From: Bacteroidetes bacterium UBA7688
GTDB taxonomy: Bacteria > Bacteroidota > Bacteroidia > Chitinophagales > Chitinophagaceae
Reading direction: 5' to 3'
Length of the DNA stretch: 8,049 nucleotides
NCBI GenBank assembly: GCA_002482815.1
Contig: DLGS01000340.1
Span: forward strand, 1-8,049
Positions 1-6,400 of this stretch are shown here, one piece after another (positions within the stretch are counted from its first letter, which is position 1; every line of letters starts with the position of its first letter). The position numbers and the translations under genes were made by a program. The notes beneath the pieces are model-generated. The model made no database searches. It saw nothing but the letters and a program-made list of their open reading frames with translations, and was not told where the DNA came from.

Positions 1-51
1 CGTGTACATACTTTTCTATTTACATTTTTACCACTTTAAACATAAATTTTT

Positions 52-1587
52 ATGCAGAAAATTATCAATTTGTTTGATTTCAAACAGAAAATTAATTACA
101 AAAACGAAATTCTTGCGGGTCTTGCGGTCGCTATGACCATGATACCTGAGTCTTTATCCTTTGCTATTCTGGCAGGGCTTTCGCCTTTGACAGGGCTTTA
201 TGCAGCTTTTTTAATGGGTATTGTTACTGCAATTTTGGGAGGCAGACCCGGAATGGTTTCTGGGGGAGCCGGAGCAACGGTAGTAGTACTTATCGCATTG
301 GCAGCATCACACGGTGTGGAATATCTTTTTGCTGCGGTTATATTAGCAGGTGTACTGCAATTTTCAGTAGGAATTTTTAAACTGGGTAAATTTGTCCGCC
401 TGATCCCACAACCAGTAATGTATGGTTTTTTAAACGGCCTTGCAGTAATCATTTTCATGGCACAGGTAGCTCAATTTAAAGTTGTAGAAAACGGGATAGA
501 AGGTTGGATGCAGGGGCCGGCGCTTTATCTAATGGCTGGATTGACATTATTAACTATAGCCATCGTATTTATATTGCCAAAATTTACAAAAGCGGTTCCT
601 GCATCTTTAGTAGCAATAATAGTTGTCTTTGGTATTGTATATTTTTTCGGCATCGATACTAAAAAAGTTATTGATATCGCCTCTGTAGGAGGCTCTTTAC
701 CTTCATTTCACATCCCTTCTATTCCTTTTACTCTGGAAACATTGAAAATTATTTTCCCTTATGCCTTGGTAATGGCAGGGGTTGGATTGATTGAAAGTCT
801 GTTAACGCTTAATATGGTTGATGAAATAACCAGCACAAAGGGACAATCTAACCGTGAGGCTGCGGCGCAAGGTATAGCCAATATCACCAACGGTTTCTTC
901 GGCGGAATGGGTGGATGTGCAATGGTTGCCCAAACTTTAGTGAATATCGGAGCTGGAGGAAGAGCCAGACTTTCTGCAATAGTTGCAGCTATAGCAATTT
1001 TATTAATCATTCTGGTTGCAGGTCCTGTAATCGAGCAAATTCCAATGGCGGCATTAGTCGGGGTGATGATGATGGTAGCTATAGGCACATTTGAGTGGGT
1101 CAGCTTTCGAATCATTAATAAAATGCCTCGTCACGATATTTTTATTGGTATGCTGGTAGCAGTTATAACTGTATTATTACACAACTTAGCTTTAGCCGTT
1201 TTGATAGGTGTAGTTATTTCGGCTCTTGTATTTGCTTGGGAAAGTGCCAAACGAATACGTGCTAGAAAGTATGTAGATGAAGATGGTGTAAAGCATTACG
1301 AAATTTTTGGCCCGCTTTTCTTTGGCTCTGCTATGGCATTTACCGAAAAATTTGATGTTAAAAACGATCCCGATGAGGTGATAATAGATTTCAAGGAAAG
1401 CAAAGTTGTAGATATGTCCGCAATTGAAGCCTTGAATAAAATTACGGAGAAGTATCACAAGGAAGGTAAAAAACTACATTTACGTCATTTAAGCCAAGAT
1501 TGCAGGCAATTACTTAAAAATGCAGAAACAGTTATTGATGTGAATATTATTGAAGATCCTACCTACAAAGTAATGACTAATAAATAG
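52..1587 (+). CDS. SulP-family inorganic anion transporter with C-terminal STAS domain
   Basis: This is an inner-membrane anion permease of the SulP/SLC26 family (511 aa), a normal length for a bacterial member. Residues about 20-395 form the hydrophobic transport domain. It starts with the typical 'AMTMIPESLSFAILAGLSP' segment near residue 27 and carries the family-type stretch GGMGGCAMVAQTLVN (about 284-298) followed by GGRARLS. Residues about 414-505 form a cytoplasmic STAS domain, with the characteristic 'VVDMSAIEAL' loop at 452-461. The substrate cannot be read from sequence; sulfate, bicarbonate and dicarboxylates are all known in the family. The start at 52 is the first ATG and fits the family N-terminus, but only 51 bases of upstream sequence are visible. 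A strong palindrome follows the gene, so it is probably a separate transcription unit from the ars cluster. I see no ArsR-type operator upstream of it. Confidence 0.93.
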   Translation: MQKIINLFDFKQKINYKNEILAGLAVAMTMIPESLSFAILAGLSPLTGLYAAFLMGIVTAILGGRPGMVSGGAGATVVVLIALAASHGVEYLFAAVILAGVLQFSVGIFKLGKFVRLIPQPVMYGFLNGLAVIIFMAQVAQFKVVENGIEGWMQGPALYLMAGLTLLTIAIVFILPKFTKAVPASLVAIIVVFGIVYFFGIDTKKVIDIASVGGSLPSFHIPSIPFTLETLKIIFPYALVMAGVGLIESLLTLNMVDEITSTKGQSNREAAAQGIANITNGFFGGMGGCAMVAQTLVNIGAGGRARLSAIVAAIAILLIILVAGPVIEQIPMAALVGVMMMVAIGTFEWVSFRIINKMPRHDIFIGMLVAVITVLLHNLALAVLIGVVISALVFAWESAKRIRARKYVDEDGVKHYEIFGPLFFGSAMAFTEKFDVKNDPDEVIIDFKESKVVDMSAIEALNKITEKYHKEGKKLHLRHLSQDCRQLLKNAETVIDVNIIEDPTYKVMTNK

Positions 1588-1618
1588 CATTGGATTATAC
1601 AAGTTTAATATTACAACT

Positions 1619-1649
1619 ACAGCAATAATTTTTTAAAAATTATTGCTGT
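1619..1649 (+). terminator. Palindromic hairpin between sulP and arsR
   Basis: A 15-bp perfect inverted repeat around a single central T (arms 1619-1633 and 1635-1649). The outer part is ACAGCAATAA/TTATTGCTGT and the inner part is A/T only. It begins 31 nt after the SulP stop and is followed by a short T-containing stretch, consistent with intrinsic termination. Its right arm also holds the likely -33 element of the arsR promoter, so the two elements overlap. Confidence 0.7.
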
Positions 1650-1676
1650 TTAAATTTATTATCGTAATATTGCGAT
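1642..1676 (+). promoter_or_regulatory. arsR promoter overlapped by an ArsR-type operator
   Basis: The operator is 1661-1676, ATCGTAATATTGCGAT. It is a 16-bp palindrome with one mismatched pair. A Bacteroidota-type promoter fits over it: ATTG at 1642-1645, then exactly 19 nt, then TAATATTG at 1665-1672, compared with the TTTG-N19-TAnnTTTG pattern. The -7 box lies wholly inside the operator, so a bound repressor would block initiation. This suggests autoregulation of arsR with a short leader before the ATG at 1697. The operator assignment is inferred from the palindrome, its position and the related copies at 2050 and 7595. Confidence 0.66.
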
Positions 1677-1696
1677 ATATTTATTTTTTTAAACTG

Positions 1697-2026
1697 ATGG
1701 GTGTCACAAAAACCGAAATTTTTACAGAACAGCAGAACCATTTAGCTGGTATTTTAAAGGCACTGGCTCATCCTGCCCGTATAGCTATACTGCAACATAT
1801 CATTAAACAAAATGCCTGCATCTGTAATGATCTGGTAGAAGAATTGGGATTGGCACAAGCGACAATTTCACAACACTTGAAAGAGCTGAAAAATATTGGT
1901 ATCATTAAAGGAAATATAGAAGGAACTAGTGTATGTTACTGTATTAATGAAACAGTCTGGAATGAGGTTAAGAAGGAACTCAATAGCTTTTTTGTCGAGA
2001 ATGTAAATAGTAAAGAATGCTGTTAA
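1697..2026 (+). CDS. arsR: ArsR/SmtB-family As(III)-responsive transcriptional repressor
   Basis: A winged-helix metalloregulator of 109 aa, usual for the family. The N-terminal helix contains 'LAGILKALAHPARIAIL' (about 16-32). It is followed by C41-I-C43-N-D-L, which matches the ELCVCDL As(III)-binding motif of E. coli-type ArsR at the start of the DNA-binding region. The recognition helix is 'LAQATISQHLKELKNIGII' (52-70). Extra cysteines are C80, C82 and a C-terminal C108-C109 pair. I chose ATG 1697 because an in-frame start at 1643 would add 18 hydrophobic residues, would lie inside the upstream terminator hairpin and would run through the operator; 1697 gives the normal ArsR N-terminus. 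As(III) or Sb(III) binding should release it from the operators at 1661, 2050 and possibly 7595. Confidence 0.93.
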   Translation: MGVTKTEIFTEQQNHLAGILKALAHPARIAILQHIIKQNACICNDLVEELGLAQATISQHLKELKNIGIIKGNIEGTSVCYCINETVWNEVKKELNSFFVENVNSKECC

Positions 2027-2049
2027 GCGTTTTTTTTTAACACCAAAAC

Positions 2050-2065
2050 ATCGTAACATTGCAAT
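2050..2065 (+). promoter_or_regulatory. Second ArsR-type operator, upstream of the DUF6428-acr3 operon
   Basis: ATCGTAACATTGCAAT differs from the arsR operator at only 2 of 16 positions. It contains TAACATTG at 2054-2061, a near match to the -7 consensus. The base run 19 nt upstream is T-rich (TTTT at 2031-2034), which is a weak -33 match. It lies 29 nt before the DUF6428 start. This implies that the structural genes have their own ArsR-controlled promoter in addition to read-through from arsR. Confidence 0.6.
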
Positions 2066-2094
2066 ATAACATTTATTGAATTAATATCAGAAAT

Positions 2095-2568
2095 ATGAAG
2101 TTATCAAAAATTAAAGAAATCCTGCCAACATTAGTAAATGTTGGATTTCAATTAGAAAACGGAACTTTAGTTCCAGAACATTTCCACGTTACCGAAGTGG
2201 GACAAATTACTAAAAACTTTATAGACTGTGGTGGCGTAATCCGGTCAGAAAAAGTTGTAAACTTCCAATTATGGAATGCGGACGATTTCGAGCACAAATT
2301 AAAGCCAGTTAAACTATTAAACATCATCAAGCTATCCGAAGAAAAATTAGGTATTGAAGATGCGGAAATTGAGGTGGAATACCAAAGCGAAACTATTGGC
2401 AAGTATGATTTGGATTTCAACGGAGAGACATTTGTACTGAAAAATAAAACAACAGCCTGCTTGGCTCAAGATGCCTGCGGGATTCCTTCAGATAAACAAA
2501 AGAAAAATTTGGCGGAACTGCCTGTAAATAATGCTAATGCTTGTACTCCAGGTGGCGGATGTTGTTAA
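2095..2568 (+). CDS. DUF6428-family cysteine-rich protein of arsenic operons
   Basis: A soluble 157-aa protein of unknown function that I recognise as the DUF6428 type found after arsR in Bacteroidota ars clusters; the family name comes from memory. It has no signal peptide or membrane segment. The body is probably mixed alpha/beta, with a histidine pair in 'PEHFHVTEVG' (H29, H31) and the segment NFIDCGGVIRSEKVVNFQLW (C45). The tail is rich in thiols: C122 and C128 in 'ACLAQDACG', then C150 and a terminal C156-C157 after TPGGG. The His/Cys content suggests binding of metal or metalloid, but no catalytic motif is recognised. It is the first gene after the second operator and lies 12 nt before doxX, so it is probably co-transcribed with the genes downstream. 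Confidence 0.8.
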   Translation: MKLSKIKEILPTLVNVGFQLENGTLVPEHFHVTEVGQITKNFIDCGGVIRSEKVVNFQLWNADDFEHKLKPVKLLNIIKLSEEKLGIEDAEIEVEYQSETIGKYDLDFNGETFVLKNKTTACLAQDACGIPSDKQKKNLAELPVNNANACTPGGGCC

Positions 2569-2580
2569 AATTGAATTTAT

Positions 2581-3012
2581 ATGTTTTCAAAAATCATTCA
2601 TACAGATAATTCAAAGACAACAATCATAATCCGACTGATTGTTGGAGGTGTTTTTTTATCGGAGGGCATTCAGAAATTTCTATTTCCTACTTTACGGGGA
2701 GCCGGGCGGTTTGAAAAAATTGGCTTGCCATCTCCTGAATTTCTTGGAAGTTTTGTAGGCATATTTGAAATCCTTTGCGGAGCACTTATTTTGCTCGGGT
2801 TGCTTACAAGGTTAGCAAGTATTCCGCTCATCATCATTATGCTGGTTGCCATTGCCACGACCAAAACATCTATTTTGGCTAATGAGGGTATTTGGGAATT
2901 GCTGCACGGTAGCCGTACGGATTGGGCGATGCTTTTGGGAAGTATGTTTTTGTTAATCAAAGGTGCAGGTAATTGGTCTATTGATAAAATCGTAATGAGA
3001 AATGGAGCGTGA
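2581..3012 (+). CDS. DoxX-family membrane protein
   Basis: A 143-aa integral membrane protein of the DoxX/DoxD-like superfamily, with about four transmembrane helices. The first helix holds the typical segment 'RLIVGGVFLSEGIQKFLFP' (18-36). The next is 'FVGIFEILCGALILLGLLTRLA' (about 58-79), followed by IPLIIIMLVAIATTK and a last helix around WAMLLGSMFLLIKG (115-128). Family members have been linked to thiosulfate:quinone oxidoreduction or to redox/thiol stress complexes, but no specific reaction can be assigned here. Its stop overlaps the chrA start by 11 nt, so the two are probably translationally coupled. Confidence 0.88.
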   Translation: MFSKIIHTDNSKTTIIIRLIVGGVFLSEGIQKFLFPTLRGAGRFEKIGLPSPEFLGSFVGIFEILCGALILLGLLTRLASIPLIIIMLVAIATTKTSILANEGIWELLHGSRTDWAMLLGSMFLLIKGAGNWSIDKIVMRNGA

Positions 3013-4129
3013 TATTCAAATAAAGGAAATTGCCAAGCTCTTTCTCAAGCTTGGTTTTATTGGCTTCGGAGGTCCCGCGGCTCATATTGCTATGATGCAG
3101 CAGGAAGTTGTTGTCAAAAAGAAATGGATGAGCGAACAGCATTTTTTGGATTTGTTGGGAGCTACTAATCTCATTCCTGGCCCCAACAGTACAGAAATGG
3201 CGATACACATCGGCTATGACAAAGGCAGTTGGAAAGGGTTAATTGTTGCGGGGTTATGCTTTATTTTACCTGCGGTTTTCATTACCGGGATATTTGCATG
3301 GTTGTATCAGCAATACGGACAATTGCCCGAAGTACAGCCCTTTATTTACGGTATCAAACCTGCAATCATCGCTATTATCATAGGAGCTGTTTTTCCATTA
3401 GCAAAGAAATCTGTCAAGTCCACATTCTTGGCGGTTGTAGGTATTCTTGTTTTGGTACTGTCATTATTCGGCATTAGTGAAATCTATTTGATGTTTGGAG
3501 CGGGATTGCTGGCAATGGGTTTGTATTCTATTCAGAGCAAAAGAAATACGCTCCAAAGTTTTATCCCGCTCGCATTCTTACAAATCGCACAAAGCCCCTT
3601 ACTCTCTGAAACAAATACCAAATTATTTTGGATATTCCTGAAAATCCGTGCTATCCTCTATGGAAGTGGTTATGTTCTTTTCGCCTTTTTAGATACGGAG
3701 TTAGTTGCAACGGGCTTACTCACCCGGCAGCAATTAATGGATGCTATTGCTGTTGGACAGTTTACCCCAGGTCCTGTTTTTTCTTCAGTTACGTTTATTG
3801 GCTATCAAATCAACGGACTATCCGGAGCAGTTATTTCTACGATTGCTATTTTTCTGCCGTCGTTTATTTTAGTAGCATTGCTAAATCCCTTGATGAAAAA
3901 AATGCGCCAATCTAAAGGACTGTCCATTTTTCTCGATGCGGTCAATGTGGCATCTGTTGCAATCATAGTCGCTATTTGTCTTACAATGGGCAAAGAAACT
4001 ATTACTGATTGGCGGACGATATTAATTGCAATGATAAGTGCGATCGTAGTTTTCAAATTCAAAAAAATAAATAGTGCCTTTGTGGTTATTGGAGGAGCAT
4101 TATTAGGGTATTTATTTAATCTTATCTAA
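3002..4129 (+). CDS. chrA: ChrA-type (CHR family) anion transporter
   Basis: A two-domain CHR-family inner-membrane transporter of 375 aa. The N-terminal repeat carries 'LGFIGFGGPAAHIAMMQQEVV' (about 17-37), then KKKWMSEQHF and NLIPGPNSTEMAIHIGY (56-72). The C-terminal repeat carries 'SGYVLFAFLDTELV' and 'AVGQFTPGPVFSSVTFIGY' in its second half. These paired motifs are diagnostic of chromate efflux proteins. The substrate in this context is uncertain: chromate is the family default, while an oxyanion related to arsenic metabolism is possible but unproven. The start at 3002 overlaps the doxX stop. The 43-nt gap to the next gene shows no convincing hairpin, so the operon probably continues. Confidence 0.9.
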   Translation: MERDIQIKEIAKLFLKLGFIGFGGPAAHIAMMQQEVVVKKKWMSEQHFLDLLGATNLIPGPNSTEMAIHIGYDKGSWKGLIVAGLCFILPAVFITGIFAWLYQQYGQLPEVQPFIYGIKPAIIAIIIGAVFPLAKKSVKSTFLAVVGILVLVLSLFGISEIYLMFGAGLLAMGLYSIQSKRNTLQSFIPLAFLQIAQSPLLSETNTKLFWIFLKIRAILYGSGYVLFAFLDTELVATGLLTRQQLMDAIAVGQFTPGPVFSSVTFIGYQINGLSGAVISTIAIFLPSFILVALLNPLMKKMRQSKGLSIFLDAVNVASVAIIVAICLTMGKETITDWRTILIAMISAIVVFKFKKINSAFVVIGGALLGYLFNLI

Positions 4130-4172
4130 AGTTATCTTAAACAAAATATTTAAACAATAAAAATCAGACAAA

Positions 4173-4946
4173 ATGAAAATAGCATTATTCAGTGATATTC
4201 ACGCCAATTTACCTGCATTAGAAGCATTTTTTGAAGATGTTGAAAAAAGAAAACCAGACAGTATTTATTGTTTGGGCGATTTGGTGGGCTATAATATTTG
4301 GCCAAACGAAGTGGTAAACGAAATCCGTAAAAGGAGAATACCAACCATTGCCGGAAATTACGATTTTGGCATTGGCAGAATGAGCAACGAATGCGGTTGT
4401 GCCTACAAAACAGACAGTGAAAAAGATAACGGAAATATTTCTATTTCATTCACAAATTCTTTGATGAAAGATGAAGAAAGAGCGTATTTGCGTACACTTC
4501 CAGCCCATATCAAAGTAGAATTTCAACTGAATGAAGATAAATTGAATTTGCTTTTGGTACACGGAAGTCCGAGAAAAATAAACGAATATCTTTTTGAAGA
4601 CCGTGAGGAAAAAAGTATGCTTCGCATTATGGAGCAAGCCGATGCAGACATTATGTGCTTCGGACACACACACAAACCTTATCACAGAGTTTTAAATTCG
4701 GGTATTGACGGTCAAAATCATTTCAGACACGCCATTAATATCGGTTCGGTTGGTAAACCGAAGGACAGCGATGTAAGAGGCGGTTATGTAATGCTTACGA
4801 TTAATGAAAACAGTTCTGTGTTGGATAAAGATAGTATCAGTGTAGAATTTATACGCTTTGATTATGATATTGAAAGGGCTGCAAAAGCAGTTGAAGAAAG
4901 CATTTTACCAAACGAATACGCAGAAAATTTAAGAAGAGGTTACTAA
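4173..4946 (+). CDS. Calcineurin-like metallophosphoesterase (YfcE/MJ0936-like) in the ars operon
   Basis: A cytoplasmic 257-aa metallophosphoesterase with a dinuclear metal site. The motifs are in order: 'SDIHAN' (D8, H10), 'LGDLVGY' (D36), 'AGNYDFG' (N62, D64), 'VHGSPR' (H130) and 'FGHTHKPYH' (H165, H167). The third motif reads GNYD rather than the commoner GNHD/E, so the usual catalytic-acid histidine is Tyr63. Just after it is an insert with a C74-G-C76 pair (NECGCAYK), which I recall as typical of one subfamily of these enzymes. The substrate cannot be inferred; family members act on phosphodiesters or phosphomonoesters. It lies 43 nt after chrA and 16 nt before gcvH, so it probably belongs to the arsenite-export transcript. 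It is not an arsenate reductase and resembles no ArsC. Confidence 0.88.
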   Translation: MKIALFSDIHANLPALEAFFEDVEKRKPDSIYCLGDLVGYNIWPNEVVNEIRKRRIPTIAGNYDFGIGRMSNECGCAYKTDSEKDNGNISISFTNSLMKDEERAYLRTLPAHIKVEFQLNEDKLNLLLVHGSPRKINEYLFEDREEKSMLRIMEQADADIMCFGHTHKPYHRVLNSGIDGQNHFRHAINIGSVGKPKDSDVRGGYVMLTINENSSVLDKDSISVEFIRFDYDIERAAKAVEESILPNEYAENLRRGY

Positions 4947-4962
4947 TCTAAAATTTATAAAA

Positions 4963-5340
4963 ATGGAATTTCCAACCGATAGAAAGTATTCAAAAGAACA
5001 TACCTGGATAAGCATACAGGACAACACAGGTACAATAGGCATTACAGAATTTGCGCAAAGTGAATTGGGCGAAATCGTATATGCGGATTTACCAAACGTT
5101 GGATATAGTTTTCAGCAGGACGAAGTATTCGGCTCTGTTGAAGCAGTTAAAACGGTCAGTGATTTATTTATGCCTGTATCGGGTAAAATCACTGAAACGA
5201 ACGAACTACTTTTGAAAGCACCCACACTCATAAACGACAATCCTTATAAAGACGGTTGGATGATAAAAATTGAAATAAAAGACATTACAGAATTAGAAGA
5301 CTTATTGACATCAAACCAATATAAAGAACTTACAAATTAG
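4963..5340 (+). CDS. gcvH: GcvH-like lipoyl carrier protein encoded beside ACR3
   Basis: A 125-aa lipoyl-domain protein of normal H-protein length. Recognisable H-protein segments are 'YSKEHTWI' (9-16), '[19 protein letters not shown]' (26-44), '[20 protein letters not shown]' (55-74) and '[13 protein letters not shown]' (91-103). Lys63 in EAVKTVSD is at the lipoylation position and every surrounding landmark is kept, so the protein looks competent to be lipoylated. No gcvT, gcvP or lpd gene lies nearby. It sits 16 nt after the phosphoesterase and only 2 nt before acr3. Because reduced lipoyl groups bind As(III) tightly, a role in arsenite handling is plausible: carrier, buffer, or a replacement for poisoned H protein. 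An ordinary housekeeping copy carried here by chance remains possible. Confidence 0.92.
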   Translation: MEFPTDRKYSKEHTWISIQDNTGTIGITEFAQSELGEIVYADLPNVGYSFQQDEVFGSVEAVKTVSDLFMPVSGKITETNELLLKAPTLINDNPYKDGWMIKIEIKDITELEDLLTSNQYKELTN

Positions 5341-5342
5341 CC

Positions 5343-6383
5343 ATGCAACCAAAATTAAAATTCTTAGACAGATACCTTACTTTATGGATATTCCTTGCAA
5401 TGGCAATTGGCGTGGGTTTGGGTCATTTCTTTCCCAAAATCTCTAATGTTACCAACAGCTTATCTGTTGGCACTACCAATATTCCATTGGCAATAGGATT
5501 GATATTGATGATGTATCCACCCTTGGCAAAGGTTGATTATTCCTTATTGCCCAAAGCATTTAGAGATAAAAAAGTAATTGGCATATCCTTATTGCTCAAT
5601 TGGGTAATCGGCACGGTATTGATGTTTGGATTAGCGGTTTTGTTTTTACGTAACGAACCCGATTACATGACAGGCTTAATTCTTATCGGTTTGGCAAGAT
5701 GTATTGCCATGGTCATCGTTTGGAGTGACTTAGCTAAAGCAAACAGAGAATATACAGCTATGTTAGTTGCATTAAACAGCATCTTCCAGATATTTACTTA
5801 CAGCTTTTTAGTTTGGTTATTCATCAATGTATTACCTGCAAAATTAGGATTAGCCAATTTCAATGTAAGCGTATCCATGAAAGATGTTACCGAAAGCGTA
5901 TTGATATATTTGGGTATTCCATTCCTGGCAGGTTTTTTAAGCCGTTACTTCCTTATAAAATCAAAAGGTATAGAATGGTATAACCGAAAATTCGTCCCCG
6001 CAATATCGCCAATTACCTTATACGCTTTATTGTTTACGATAGTATTAATGTTCAGCTTGAAAGGCGATAAAATACTGGAATTACCAATGGATGTAGTAAA
6101 AGTAGCCATACCGCTAATCATCTATTTTGTGTTGATGTTTTTCGTGAGCTTCTTTATCAATAAATCTCTTAAAGTTCCTTACGACAAAAACGCATCCATC
6201 GCATTTACAGCCACAGGAAACAATTTTGAATTGGCAATAGCCGTAGCAATATCGATTTTCGGCATTCATTCGCCACAGGCATTTGTAGGTGTTATCGGCC
6301 CACTGGTAGAAGTTCCTGTACTCATATTATTGGTAAGGGCAAGTTTATGGCTAAAGGAGAAATATTATAGTAAAAAAGACTGA
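5343..6383 (+). CDS. acr3: ACR3-family arsenite efflux transporter
   Basis: An inner-membrane As(III) exporter of 346 aa with about ten hydrophobic helices, the usual size for bacterial ACR3 (BASS superfamily). Diagnostic motifs are '[12 protein letters not shown]' (55-66), '[19 protein letters not shown]' (117-134, containing the essential-type Cys120) and '[17 protein letters not shown]' (288-304, with Glu296). The conserved Cys and Glu match residues known to be required for transport in characterised ACR3 proteins. The start at 5343 fits the family N-terminus ([13 protein letters not shown]) and lies 2 nt after the gcvH stop, so the two are probably translationally coupled. The gene ends 2 nt before the convergent nhaA stop, inside a shared terminator. 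Confidence 0.96.
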   Translation: MQPKLKFLDRYLTLWIFLAMAIGVGLGHFFPKISNVTNSLSVGTTNIPLAIGLILMMYPPLAKVDYSLLPKAFRDKKVIGISLLLNWVIGTVLMFGLAVLFLRNEPDYMTGLILIGLARCIAMVIVWSDLAKANREYTAMLVALNSIFQIFTYSFLVWLFINVLPAKLGLANFNVSVSMKDVTESVLIYLGIPFLAGFLSRYFLIKSKGIEWYNRKFVPAISPITLYALLFTIVLMFSLKGDKILELPMDVVKVAIPLIIYFVLMFFVSFFINKSLKVPYDKNASIAFTATGNNFELAIAVAISIFGIHSPQAFVGVIGPLVEVPVLILLVRASLWLKEKYYSKKD

Positions 6384-6400
6384 ATTTAAATTTCAGTCTT
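6376..6400. terminator. Bidirectional terminator shared by acr3 and nhaA
   Basis: A 9-bp perfect stem, AAGACTGAA (6376-6384) with TTCAGTCTT (6392-6400), and a 7-nt loop. An A-run (6372-6377) precedes it, which reads as a U-run for minus-strand transcripts. A pyrimidine-rich, T-containing tract follows it for plus-strand transcripts. The hairpin contains the acr3 stop (6381-6383) and the nhaA stop (6388-6386), so its two arms also encode the C-terminal ends of both proteins. Confidence 0.75.

Noticed and set aside
198..1458. Three minus-strand frames opposite the SulP gene
   Set aside because: They have shadow-like composition and no recognisable motif, and the plus strand encodes a complete SulP protein.
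1643..1696. Longer ArsR start adding 18 N-terminal residues
   Set aside because: The added segment is hydrophobic, lies within the terminator palindrome and the operator/promoter, and is absent from the normal ArsR fold; ATG 1697 fits better.
2030..2038. Run of nine T residues after arsR as a terminator or phase-variable tract
   Set aside because: No stable hairpin precedes it, and it lies outside any coding sequence; it may simply be part of the T-rich promoter upstream region.
3229..3915. Two plus-strand frames inside chrA
   Set aside because: Both lie in another frame of a well-supported transporter, are unusually rich in Cys, Tyr and Arg, and show no domain.
4173..4946. The phosphoesterase as a phosphatase-like arsenate reductase
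   Set aside because: It has calcineurin-type metal motifs and lacks the CX5R active-site loop of low-molecular-weight phosphatase-type ArsC.
4963..5340. A glycine-cleavage operon
   Set aside because: Only the H protein is present; T, P and L proteins are absent and the neighbours are arsenic genes.
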